Position numbers and translations under genes: made by a program. Source: Isochrysis galbana (Eukaryota; Haptophyta; Isochrysidales; Isochrysidaceae). From it: a DNA stretch of 64,000 nt. Positions 30,221 through 40,540 of the stretch are shown here, in pieces. The first letter of the stretch is position 1, and every line of letters starts with the position of its first letter. The stretch is taken from assembly GCA_018136815.1 (NCBI GenBank), contig CM030945.1:219405-283404 (forward strand), given 5' to 3'. The notes under the pieces were generated by a model, which was not told where the DNA came from, made no database searches, and saw nothing but the letters and a program-made list of their open reading frames with translations.

Positions 30221-32779
30221 TCAGCGACATTCTGGACTCTTCGGCTTTCGCTCTTCCGCTGACGTCAGCCACTTGGTGAGGAAGTCGGCGGCCATGTGCT
30301 CGGTGCCGACATGACGTAGAGCGACTTCGCCGGACGCAACACGTTGAAGAAGGACGTGATAGCGGCGCATGAAGTGGCGGGCGCGGGAGGGAGCGGAGCG
30401 CAGGGAGCCGACGCGCATGTTCGCAAGATTGTCGGTGCCGACGAGGGTGGGTCCGTCGAGGTCGACGCCGATGGCGCGTAGGATCTCGCGGGCGTACGAG
30501 ACACCTTCGGCGGCCTTGCAGGAGGCGATGCCCTCCGCCTCCATGGAGGAGTCGACGACGAGAGCGAGTTTTTTCGTTTGGTGAAGGATCGCCCCGCCGC
30601 CGAAGGTCAAGAGGACGCCGTAGATGTTGCGGTCGCCCCATGTCGCGTCAGCGAGAGCTTCGAGGTGGGCGGGGGCGGGCTCGGAGGTATCGACGTGCGC
30701 GGCGATGGCGGCGGTGAAACGCGGCGAGGTGGAGAGGGCGAGACCGCCGTACGTGATGCCGACGTCTTTCTCGCGGTGGGCGATGACGAGGGTGGCGCGT
30801 GCAACGTCGTAGGCTGCGGCGGGCGGCGAGGACATGATGCATGACAGGCGGTGGAGGAGGAGGGAGATGCGCGGATGGAGGAGCTCGATGAATTTGAGCG
30901 ATCCGATGAGCTGCTGAGTGCGCACTTGAAGCGGCGATAGTTTGCGTGAGTCGTGGGGGACGAGATCGAGGCTGTCTGCGAGATCGGTGAGCTTCTTGCC
31001 AACGGGGAGCGAAGGGAGTGGCTGACCGTCGAGGAGCTCGGGGAGATGTTGCCGGGCGGCTTCGACGATTTTCTGGGGCATGGAGAGGGAGAGAGAGCGG
31101 GAAGCGCGATCGCGGGAGATGGAGAAGCCTTTGAACGAGGTGGGATCGGGGTCGTAGCGAACATCGCCGAAGAGGGCGGAGAGGTGGGCGCAGAGGTCGC
31201 GGCTGACCCGGCGGGCGAGGGCGGAATCCTCGGAGAAAAGAAGGTCGTCGACGACGACGAGGAGGCGGCAGAGGCCGCCTGGGGAGGCGAAGGTCCATAG
31301 GTCGTTGACGTCTTCGGCGCGAAGCCAGCCGCGGGAGGCGAGCTCCGTGTAGAGACGGTCCTGCCATTCGCGTCCGGCCGGCTCCTCGCCCCAGAGGGAG
31401 CTAGCGCATTCGACGCAGAGCGGCGAGCCGTCGTCGGCGGTAAGATGAGCGAGGGTGGTGGGGAGGGCGAGGTAGGTGAGGGGCCCTTGCTGGCGGAGGC
31501 CGTTCATGTATGCGTTGGGCACGTCGGCTTTGGCGAGGTCGTGGTCGCGGATGGCAGCGTCGGCGAGGATGGTTTTGATGGTGAGGTCATCGGCGACGGA
31601 GGAGAAGGTGATGATGTGGGCGGTGGATGGGTCGCCGGTCCGTTCGAGAAGGGCTCGTTGACGACCGCCGTCGGCGCAGTGGCGAGATTTGAAGGGATTA
31701 CGCTCGTCAAGTCCGCCAGTGGCGGGGTCGATCTTGATCTTGCGGGCGGTGACGACCGGTGAGATGGGGATGCCCTGTTCGCGGGGAACGGAGACGGGGA
31801 CGAGGCGATTCCCGGGGAAGGCGAGGATGCTATGGAGGGCTTTCTCATCGGCGGCCAGCCACGCATCGCGCTGTGGCGAGGCGAGAACTTCACGAGCGGT
31901 GGCGGGCACCGTGAAACGCGCGGGGCCGGAAGGGGTGTTGACGTCGACGACTTCTTGCGTGGCTTTGAGGCACGAGGGCTCGGGGGGGGCGGGGGAAATG
32001 AGGAGGAAGGGCGGAGGGGGAAGGGCTGCGGAGGCGGTGAGGAGGCGTGCGCGTGCGGCGTCAAGATTGTCGATGGAGCTGGCGAGGAAGGGCAGGGCGT
32101 CGTCGTCGAGGATGTGTTCAAGGATGGAGTTGTAAACGGCGACGTGTTCCGCGGCGACGGTGGATTCCATGGCGAGGGCGGTGGCGGCGAAAGCTGAGGC
32201 GGCGGCGCGAGACCGAGTAACGGGTCCGGGTCGGGGGTTGGGTGGGGCGGAGGTTGGCATGCTGTTAGTGTCTAGGAGGCGTGCAATGAGGCCGGGGAGG
32301 CTGAGGAGACGGAGTGGGGAGAGCCGAGGTGGTAGAGCTTCCGGGCGATGGCAGTGATGAAGTTGTCGTTGTCGAGATCGAGAGGGATGGGGTGAGGCGT
32401 GAAAAAAGAAGAGGGCGGGTGTGGTGTGGCTGGATGAGCGACAGGGTAGACGGTGGGGCAGGGGCCGTTGGGCAGGGGTGAGTAGAAGTATGGCTGGGCC
32501 GGCGAGGAGGAAATCGTGGGGTCCGGCATGGGGTGGTGGTGGTAGGCCGGTGCGAATTGGGGAGGTGATGGTTGGTGGAGCATTTGGTGGAAGTTGGGCT
32601 GAAAATTGGTTTGGTAGGCTGGTGGGTGTTGTTGGAGTGGTAAGGCGGGAGGAGGATGATCGGAGGCGGCTGGAGGAGAGGGAGAGGAGAAGGGCGCGAG
32701 GGCGTGCCTGTTTGGTTGGTGTGGCTCGGGCACGGCCGGTTGGTAGTGAGTTGGGTGGGGGGTCTGGAGAGGGTGACAT
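30221..32779 (-). CDS. Copia-type reverse transcriptase-RNase H ORF
   Basis: An uninterrupted ORF of about 852 codons; the first ~280 residues are Pro/Ser rich and its true start is uncertain. RT: SPQRDAWLAADEKAL (the WxxAxxxE entry of Copia RT), TARKIKIDPATGGLDERNPFK, KADVPNAYMNG with the first catalytic Asp, and LLVVVDDLLF where Copia has YVDDLL (the usual Tyr is Val). RNase H: LADATWGDRNIYGVLLTFGGG, KLALVVDSSMEAEGIA, GTDNLANM, RHFMRRYHVL, HMAADFLTKWL. No integrase or protease domain is present. Without a stop over 2.5 kb it is young or under selection. Copia elements replicate through LTRs, which I could not identify here. Confidence 0.85.
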   Translation of the reverse strand: MSPSPDPPPNSLPTGRARATPTKQARPRALLLSLSSSRLRSSSSRLTTPTTPTSLPNQFSAQLPPNAPPTITSPIRTGLPPPPHAGPHDFLLAGPAILLLTPAQRPLPHRLPCRSSSHTTPALFFFHASPHPSRSRQRQLHHCHRPEALPPRLSPLRLLSLPGLIARLLDTNSMPTSAPPNPRPGPVTRSRAAASAFAATALAMESTVAAEHVAVYNSILEHILDDDALPFLASSIDNLDAARARLLTASAALPPPPFLLISPAPPEPSCLKATQEVVDVNTPSGPARFTVPATAREVLASPQRDAWLAADEKALHSILAFPGNRLVPVSVPREQGIPISPVVTARKIKIDPATGGLDERNPFKSRHCADGGRQRALLERTGDPSTAHIITFSSVADDLTIKTILADAAIRDHDLAKADVPNAYMNGLRQQGPLTYLALPTTLAHLTADDGSPLCVECASSLWGEEPAGREWQDRLYTELASRGWLRAEDVNDLWTFASPGGLCRLLVVVDDLLFSEDSALARRVSRDLCAHLSALFGDVRYDPDPTSFKGFSISRDRASRSLSLSMPQKIVEAARQHLPELLDGQPLPSLPVGKKLTDLADSLDLVPHDSRKLSPLQVRTQQLIGSLKFIELLHPRISLLLHRLSCIMSSPPAAAYDVARATLVIAHREKDVGITYGGLALSTSPRFTAAIAAHVDTSEPAPAHLEALADATWGDRNIYGVLLTFGGGAILHQTKKLALVVDSSMEAEGIASCKAAEGVSYAREILRAIGVDLDGPTLVGTDNLANMRVGSLRSAPSRARHFMRRYHVLLQRVASGEVALRHVGTEHMAADFLTKWLTSAEERKPKSPECR

Positions 32780-33126
32780 GGTTGGAAGGATTGGGGTGGC
32801 TGCAAAGGGTGGGAACTGGCTGGAGCTGGCGGACAGGAGGCGGCGGGATCGAGAGCGGCTGTGGCGTGGGGAGCGAAGAGGAGCGGGCGTAAGTGAGAAG
32901 GCGTGATCGGCACGCCTCCGCTACCATGTGTGAGATGGAGTGGAGCTGTGGCTGTGTTGCATGTAGAGGCAGGAGAGTTGATGCATGTAACATGTGAGGT
33001 ACAATTCGGAGGCATGGGGCGCGGGCTACCGGACACATGGGGAGCACGCATCGAAGGGGCTGAGGATGAACGGGAGTCCTCGACTGGCATATGATCACGT
33101 GAGGCGGGAACGAGGACGGAGGGCAC
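32272..33126 (-). CDS. Pro/His/Ser-rich ORF upstream of the Copia RT, possible gag-like
   Basis: A 284-codon ORF overlaps the 5' part of the RT ORF in another frame and ends at 32272. It is Pro/His/Gln rich and ends with LDLDNDNFITAIARKLYHLGS, the only part with ordinary protein character. It could be a gag-like protein read into RT by frameshift, or a composition artefact. No zinc knuckle is visible. Confidence 0.3.
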   Translation of the reverse strand: MPSVLVPASRDHMPVEDSRSSSAPSMRAPHVSGSPRPMPPNCTSHVTCINSPASTCNTATAPLHLTHGSGGVPITPSHLRPLLFAPHATAALDPAASCPPAPASSHPLQPPQSFQPCHPLQTPHPTHYQPAVPEPHQPNRHALAPFSSPSPPAASDHPPPALPLQQHPPAYQTNFQPNFHQMLHQPSPPQFAPAYHHHPMPDPTISSSPAQPYFYSPLPNGPCPTVYPVAHPATPHPPSSFFTPHPIPLDLDNDNFITAIARKLYHLGSPHSVSSASPASLHAS

Positions 33127-33500
33127 AGAGGGCAGGAGACCACAGGAGCGCTCGAGCGATAGCGCTGGGCGTCAGAAGAGATACCGACCCAAGAGAAGGC
33201 ACGCGGGGGGAAAGAGAGAACACACGGGAAAGAGGAGAGATGACGGCGGGCGGAAACACTCAGGGGGAACGGGGAGAGAGGAAAGGAGAGACGAGGCGGG
33301 AAACGGGGAGAGAGGGACGCGAGGGGACGATCCTATCGGGAGCGGACGAAAGGCGAGCGTGACGCGGTACTAGACGACGGAGAGGGAGTCACGCGAGGAG
33401 ATCTAATGGCGGGAAAGATGCATGGGGGTATGAACGACCCCCCCCTACCCGCAACAGTCTCAGTATTAGCTAAGGCGAACTAACATAAACTGAATTTATG
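33127..33500. other. GA-rich region upstream of the Copia ORFs
   Basis: GGGGAGAGAGAACACACGGG-like sequence. Could hold the 5' LTR or leader but no matching copy is seen at the other end. Confidence 0.3.
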
Positions 33501-33504
33501 AAAA

Positions 33505-33775
33505 GGAAAAGAAAATTACATGGTCCTCTTTCTCTTTCTCTTTCGACGGAACGCGGAACGCGACCTAAGCCTAAGCCGTAAGCCGCGGACAAAATCAGAG
33601 TCGTTTGCCGGGGCGCTCTGATGCCCTGCACACCTGCCCCCGGGCTCCGCCAGGGTCTCTGCAGGGCCTGCGGGGACATCTTCACCCGCGCCTTCACCTG
33701 CGTCTGCGTGCAGCACATCGGCCAGCGGCTCAGTGCAGGGGCCAGCTTCCCAAGTCGCAAATGTTTTATTTCTAC
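33505..33775 (-). repeat. E repeat, copy 1 (with dispersed GGTCCTCTTTC motif)
   Basis: On the minus strand GCCGCTGGCC, GCAGACGCAGGTGAAGGCG, GGCGGAGCCCGGGGGCAGG and GGGCGCTCTGA follow in the same order as at 48080-47930 (minus) and 62560-62700 (plus). It ends in the GACGGAACGCGAC motif shared with 8700. Confidence 0.75.
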
Positions 33776-33825
33776 TCCACTATAATTTGAAGCAGCCCTC
33801 AAAAAGAAAACGCCGCCGCCGCCCG

Positions 33826-34043
<218 letters not shown>

Positions 34044-34204
34044 CCTCTGCCTCTCTCTTTTGCCGCTGTTGAAGATGAGGTGAGAGAACAAGGCTCCCCC
34101 GCCCCCGCCTCCCCCCGCCTCCCCCCGTCTCGCTCCCCTCCTCCTCCCTCTCTCCTTCTGATATTCTTCTTCTCTCATCGCACTATTCCTACGCCCTCCC
34201 CTTT

Positions 34205-34375
34205 CCCCAGTTTGAGAGCGGGAGGAGAGAGAGGAGGGAGAGAGAGAGAGGGGGAGGGGGAGAGAGGAAAGAGAGAGGAGAGAGGAGAGGCGGGGGGGGG
34301 GGGAGGGGGGAGGGGGAGAGAAGAGAACGGGAGAAGAGAAGAGGAACGAGACAGAGAAGAGGCCAAGTGAAGGGC

Positions 34376-34441
<66 letters not shown>

Positions 34442-34452
34442 GAGAGAGAGGC
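34205..34452 (+). repeat. GA-rich leader ending at the golgin start codon
   Basis: Purine-rich from 34205 and pure (GA)n from 34377 to 34450, followed at once by GGCATGGAC. It must be 5' UTR or core promoter of the golgin gene. Confidence 0.9.
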
Positions 34453-37400
34453 ATGGACTTCCTTCGCAAGAAGCTGGCGGAGGTGGAGGGCGAGATGCTC
34501 TCGAGTTCGTCAGAGGGTGGCGCATGGCTGAGCCAGGCGGTGAGTACGGCGACAAGCGCCGCAACCAAGGCCTTCGATGACCTCGAGTCGAGCGAGGCCC
34601 TCAGCAGAGAGCTCGAGGGAGTGAGGAGAGAGCTGGCGGCCGCACACGCGGAGATCCACCATCTCTCTCTGCTCGCGGACAAAGGGGATCACGGCGTGGC
34701 GGACGAGTTGGAGGGGTTACGCACAGAGTTGGCAGCCGCCCGCGCTCAGATTCATCGGTTGAGACCGGGTGGAGACGCCGAGAGCTTGGAAGAGGAGGCG
34801 AGAGTCTACAGGGAGGAGGCTGTCGCGAGGGGCGAGAGGCTGCGGGAGGCGGCCGCCGAGCTGGCTAAGGTGAAGGAGGCACTTGGGCTCGCTGAACAGC
34901 GCGCTGAGACCGCTGAGCAGAGCGCTACGGCAGCGGAGGAGCGCGCGGCCGACCTCGACGCCAAAAGGCTCAAGCTCAAGTCTCTGCTCCAACGGCTGTC
35001 CGACGCCAAGGGTGCGCTAGAGGAGAAGCTGAAGCAGTCCAATGAGGAGCTCGAGCAAGTGAGGCTGAGCTTGGCCGAGGCGTTGACGGGAGGGGCGGCG
35101 GCGGCGGTGACGGGCGGATCGTTTGGGGAGACGCACGGTGAGGCGCAGGATTCCGGTAAAGCCATCGGGGATCAAGAGCAGATGCGTGCCGAGCTCGCAG
35201 CTGCCCATGTGCGGATCGACGAGCTCAGCCAGGCGGCGGCGGTGGCCGACGAGCGGGCTGCTGCAGCAGAGCGGCGTGCGATGGCGGCTGAGACGGCTGC
35301 GATGCGCGCGTCAGACGGGGCAAACGCCGAGGAGTCTGCGTTGCACGAAGCACTCCGTGCCGCAAAGGCGGAGATGCTCTGTCTCGGCGCGGCTGTTGCA
35401 GACTCGGATGTGCGGCTGCGGACTGCCCAGGCGCGGGCCGACGAGATGGAGTCGAGGTCGGCCGGGGTCGAAGCTGCGTCACGAGAGATTGGGGCCAGAT
35501 ACTCGACCATCCAGATAGAGCTCCGGAGCCTTCAGGATGACCTTGCAGAGGCCCAGACGGCGCTCCGCGCCAACGCGGCCGAGCTGGAGAGCAAGACGGC
35601 CGAGCTTCAGAGCATGGCAGACGAGCTGACGCAAAAGACGTCGCAGCTGGAGGCGAACAGCTCTCAGCTCGCATGCACAGAAATCGACGCGCAAGACCTG
35701 CATGCGCAGCTCGCGGCCGCACGCAACGAGGCGGCCACCGCCAGTCGGCGGATCGCGGAGATGGAGGCAGAGCGGGCGGGCTCGTCAATTGGAGTAGCGG
35801 ACGGGCACTTGGCCAGCTTGCGTGCTGCCCTCGAGGCAAAGCAGGAGGCGGAGGCGGAGGCCCAGGCAGCGCGGGCCGAAGCAAACGCAAGGGCAGCCGC
35901 CTACGAGGCATTGGAGGCGCAATTGAACTCACTCCGTGAGGAAAAGGTGATGGCGCAGGCGCGGGCCGCGCCTCAAGGGAAGGGGGGGGGGGAGCGCGCG
36001 CCTGCAACTGGCATTGCGGCAGGCACCAAGTCCGCCCGGCGTGGGAAGAAGGCGAGGAAGGGGGTGGCGCGGACGCTGGACGAGGCGCGCACAGACAAGG
36101 ATGCGCATGGCGCACACGGGGCCGATCCGACGTCCCTGCTATCTGCCACCACTGCGGCTGAACTGGCTGCGCTCCACGGCGAGCTAGAGCACTCAGAGGT
36201 GGCGTTGAAGAGTGCGGTGGCCGCGGCGGTTGAAGAGGAGCGGCGGCGTTGTATGGCAGACGCCAACCTCAAGATGCAGATGTTGCAGGCAGATTGTGCT
36301 GAAGTTGAAGAGGCGTCTGCGAGGGCTGCAAAGAGAGCGGCCATGGAAGCCAAGGTCCGCTGCGCCACCTGTCGCTCCGCACAAGCTAACCCTCTCCTGG
36401 CAGCGAGCCACAACGCGCATGGCCGCTCAGACATGCCTTTGAACGGCAGCATGGCCCGTCGTGGTGAAAGAGCTGATCCTGTCTCCACCACTTTTGTTGG
36501 GAAACACCTTGACGCGATGAGGGGCGGCCCACCGTTGAGCCACCAGTCGTCGACATGCCCCTCATTTCCTCTGATCCCCCCTCCCCCCCCGCTTCACCCC
36601 AACCTTTTGCAAACGGCAGGAGATCGCTCAACGAGCAGCCGATTCCCGTATTGCCGTTGTTATGAAGGACTCAGAAGCAGCGATAAAGGCGGCCAAGACG
36701 GAGGCAGCGGAAGCGGCTGAGGCCATTTGGAGGGCTAAAGAAGAGGCCAAAGCGGCTAGGGCTGAAACCGCCGATGCGATTGCGGCGCTCGATGAATCTA
36801 TGCGGGATCTTGCTGCCGCACGCTCCGACGCGCAGATAGCGCGGCAGGAACTTGCGGCAGCCCGGGAGGCGATGCAAGAGGCTAAGGTTGCGTCAAGCGA
36901 CCCGTCGATGGCGGAGGAGATGGCAAGGCTCACGTCGGCGCTTGCGGCAGCTGAAGCGGCCGCTAAGGAGGCTAAGGAGGTCAACTCCTCGCTGCTCGAG
37001 TCCGAGCACGCTGCGCAGCAGCGGCTAGCGCGGGCGGAGGCGGAGGCGGAGGCTGCTCGGGTCGACCTCATGAACGTCAAACTGTCTGCGGCAGCAGAGG
37101 CCGATGAGATCAAGGCAGCGGCGGACGAGGCAGTACGTGCTGTAGAGGAGAATGGAGCGCACGAGCGAGCGAAGGTGGAAGCCGCCGCACGAACGGCAAG
37201 GGAGGCGACGGCGGCTGCAGCGAAAGAGGTTGAGGTACTCAAGGCTCAGCTTGAGGAGGCTAACCTAGCTGCGCGTACGTCCCTAGAGGACCGTGAGACG
37301 CTAAGTGAAGTGGCTGGCTGCCAAGCCGAAGAGGCTCACACTAGGCTGGCCTCAACGCAGTCTCATCTCGACGAGGTGGAGCAGCAGCTAGAGGAGGCGA

Positions 37401-39884
37401 GATCTCAACTGTCAGTCATGCGAGCACGCCTTGCCGTGGCGGAGAAGGAGGCTGAAGAGGCGCGCACGGCTGCTTCCAAGCAGCAGGCTACTATACAGGC
37501 AATCAAGGACAAGTCAAAACAGTACATCAAGCAGCTTGGGGACGACAAACGCACCTTGGAGGCGGAGGTGCAGAGGAAGGCCGATGAGGTGAGAGCCTCG
37601 TCGGGTTGGTGCTCGCGAACCTCCGGCAAGGAGCACATTGTTCGGCGTTAGGGCGGGGCGGCGGAGCACTTGAGATAGCGCTTCTTGCATATCCCCGTTC
37701 TTGGAGAACACTGCTTTTCTTTCCTCATTCCTACTTGGACAACGATTCCGCATATGCATTTGTCCAACACAGGTGGCGGCCGCACAACAAGCGTATGCCG
37801 AGCTCGAGGATCGCATCAGCCAGATCCTCGTCGAAAAGCAGAGTGCCTCGGAGCAAGCTAGTGGTGCAGAAGCAAGTGCGGCAGCTGCTCAAAAGGAGTT
37901 GAAGTCGTTGCGTGCGGCGGTGGCAGCCGCAGCGGAACTGAAGGCCAAATCGACCGCTACGATAGAGAAGCTTGAGGCTGAGGTCAGGTCGCAAAATGAG
38001 AAGGTGCGCTACGGCGACGCGCACGAGTGCCTCTGATTTTGTGCGGGGCTGTCGTCGTTTGGGTAGTGCCGATCCCCGCGTCGCTTTAGCCCCTCCCCTC
38101 CCCCCCCCCCCTCCCCCGCGCGCTCTCGGCTACTAGATGGAACACATGGAGCTAGATCTCGCGTCGGCCCGTGCCGAATTGACTCGCCAGAAGTCGATGG
38201 CTGCAATGGCACTCCGCCAGCGTGAGTCAGAACATGCCGCGGTGGAACAGCAGGTGCGCCACGCCGACGTGAAAATGGCAAATGGCGCTGAGTTGATCTC
38301 GCGTCTCAGAGCGCCGACCCCAATTGCGCTCATCACCTCTTGATCCCACAGGCTCGCACTGCGGAATCTCGTGTTGCTCAAATACGGCGCGAAGCAGACG
38401 CCCGTATCGCGTTGCTCGAGGAGGAGGTCGCCTCACTTTCGCGCTCTCTTGAGGTTGCCACTGAAGCCGCTCGTGACGAGGAACGTGCTCGTGTCGACGC
38501 GTGCATACACGAGCAACGCACCGCGGCCGATGCAGTCATCGCCGAGCGAACGGCGGCTGCTCACCGTGCCGAAGCTGCTCTTACAGACCTACGTGCGCGA
38601 CTCGACGTTGCCTTGGCGGAGCGGGAGGATAATGCAAGGGCGATTCAAGAGGCGCACGAAACGGCTGCACTGGCAGAGGAGGAAGTGGTGCGGCTGCGGG
38701 CGAGCGAACGAACGCTTCGCCAGGCTGTCGAAGATCATCGCAAGGAGGTGACCCGACTGCGCGAGTCTCAAGCCAAAGCCGAAGTGGCTGCTGTTGAGGA
38801 GGCTCGCCGGGCTGAGCGCGAGCTCCTTGCGGCAACAGCCACCGCGCAAGCCAAGGAGGTAGAGGAGATGCAAGAGGCCCTGAGGGAGGCGCAGGAAGAG
38901 NNNNNNNNNNNNNNNNNNNNNNNNNNNNNNNNNNNNNNNNNNNNNNNNNNNNNNNNNNNNNNNNNNNNNNNNNNNNNNNNNNNNNNNNNNNNNNNNNNNN
39001 CTCGCTGCACTCCGGACGTCGCTCCCCTTGCACGTGCAGCAGTCGCAGGCCCCACGAACGTCCTCCCAAATGCGCCCCCTGCAAGCGCAGCAATCGCAGG
39101 GGGAGCTTCTCGGCTCCATCCTTGACACCGATAAGCCACCACAGCAGACGCCGGCATTGGGAGCGACCCCATTGCCGAGCACCCCCGACGCGAGTATTCG
39201 GAATCAGGCAGCGGCATCAGATATGGCGCATACAGTTGGCGCGAGTCCAGCATCGGAAGCACTCGCTCCGAGGAGCGGTGAGCCACGCACCGCGGAGCCT
39301 AGCCGTTCGGCCAATGCGTCTGATGTCGCGGACCGTGAGGTGGAGGTGGACGACGGTGAGTTTCTGCTTGGTGGTGTTGACATTATGCCCCTAGAAGGGA
39401 CTCCTGTGCGCGACAGCACTGGTGAAGACGATGGGGATACCAAAGTGGCAGCGTTGTTCCAATTGGCTACGGAGAACTCCATGCTGAAGGCGGAGGTCGC
39501 TCAGCTGCAACGCTCCATCGCACATTCTCAAGCCGGGGTACGCCTGCAACCCCCTCGCGTGCCGACACAATTGTGCTCGTCCGGGCGATGCACAATTCTG
39601 CTCGTCCGGGCAAAGCACAATTGTACTCGTTTGGGCGAGGCCTGTAACAATTGCCCATACGACCGCTCACTCTTCCGGCCTCTTTGTGCGTGGCCCCCGC
39701 ATCGTAGGTAAGCCTGCTCTTTCTCAAGAAGGTGTTGTTGCGGTACATGACACAAGGTGACCTCGAGAACACGCTGCCGGTGATTGCCAAAGCACTCGAC
39801 TTCACGGATGATGAGGTGGGCGAGGTTCGGCAGAGTACAAGAAGAGGAGTCTTCCGCCGTCTTCTAGGTGCCCCAAGGCCATGA
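34453..39884 (+). CDS. golgin: long coiled coil with C-terminal GRIP domain (six exons, one gap)
   Basis: Tethering protein of the trans-Golgi. Exons: 34453-36354, 36620-37588, 37773-38003, 38137-38253, 38352-39537 (with the 100-N gap 38901-39000), 39708-39884. Every intron is GT-AG and phase 0. About 1,490 residues are visible plus the gap. MDFLRKKLAEVEGEM and DDLESSEALSRELEGV open a nearly continuous Ala/Glu-rich coiled coil (heptads such as AAAERRAMAAETAAMRA). After the gap comes a Pro/Gln/Ser-rich linker, an acidic patch, then a leucine zipper-like LFQLATENSMLKAEVAQLQRS. The last exon has LLFLKKVLLRYMTQGD and LPVIAKALDFTDDEV, a GRIP domain, which binds the GTPase ARL1 at the Golgi. The GRIP Tyr that contacts ARL1 is Phe here (FLKKV). 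It differs from any one golgin enough that I give no symbol. Confidence 0.88.
38901..39000. other. assembly gap (100 N) inside golgin exon 5
   Basis: Exactly 100 N. The reading frame is the same on both sides only if the true gap length is 100 modulo 3 plus 2, which cannot be verified here. Confidence 1.
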
Positions 39885-40540
39885 TACAATTGGCCCGTTT
39901 ACTTCTTCTCTCTATTTGCGGAGGTGGCAAGGCCACCATGCACCCTCATTCCCCCCCACAGTCCTTCCTTACGGCTATCATCATCATTAGCGGGCTTGCT
40001 AGCATTTAGTAGTTGTACATGCGCAACTCAACTAACTTAACATTTTGGTTCACATGGGGAGGCCCCTCGTGTCCTTCCCTCCAGGCTCCACTTGCTCCCC
40101 TTGCCAGGGGGTGTCGCATCCGCGATCTGTTAGAGCAAGGCTGATCTCACCTTTGGAGATCGGCCCATGCGAGGACGCGCCGGCAGCTAGCGTGAATCGT
40201 GGTTCTTACGGGGAGCTCATGGAGCTTTCCTCGCGACCTGTATTGGATGTGACTACGGGCATTATGCATTATTGCAAACGACGCACGGGGTGGCCAAGGT
40301 CCGTGTGCCGTGTGGGGCGCCATCCCGTGCACATAGCATGCTGCAGTCGGGCTTCAGCAGCATGGAGGCCGTACTAGCGCTGGCTGCGCAGCCGCCCACG
40401 CGCTACCGCGCCCTTAATGGTCTTTACTAAGGGTTTCGTCCGTTCATAAGAATTAGCTGGGCCGCATTCCCCCAACCCCATCGCAGTTTCCTCGTTTTTT
40501 CATGTGTATTCTCTTGCTGCTAGCCTATGAGGAACCATTG
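39885..40540. other. repeat head fragment and unrecognised sequence
   Basis: 40040-40110 (TTTTGGTTCACATGGGGAGGCCCCTCGTG) is a degraded hairpin-type repeat head. The plus-strand frame around 40260-40345 (IMHYCKRRTGWPRSVC...HPVHIACC) has a Cys/His pattern reminiscent of a transposase C-terminal zinc cluster, but is too short to call. Confidence 0.35.

Noticed and set aside
36355-36619. Golgin exon 1 continuing in frame past 36355
   Set aside because: The sequence changes from Ala/Glu coiled coil to Pro/His/Ser-rich random sequence, and splicing to 36620 restores the coiled coil in phase.
38040-38140. Separate small genes for each golgin ORF piece downstream of 37600
   Set aside because: All pieces join through GT-AG phase-0 introns and keep one coiled-coil character ending in a GRIP domain.
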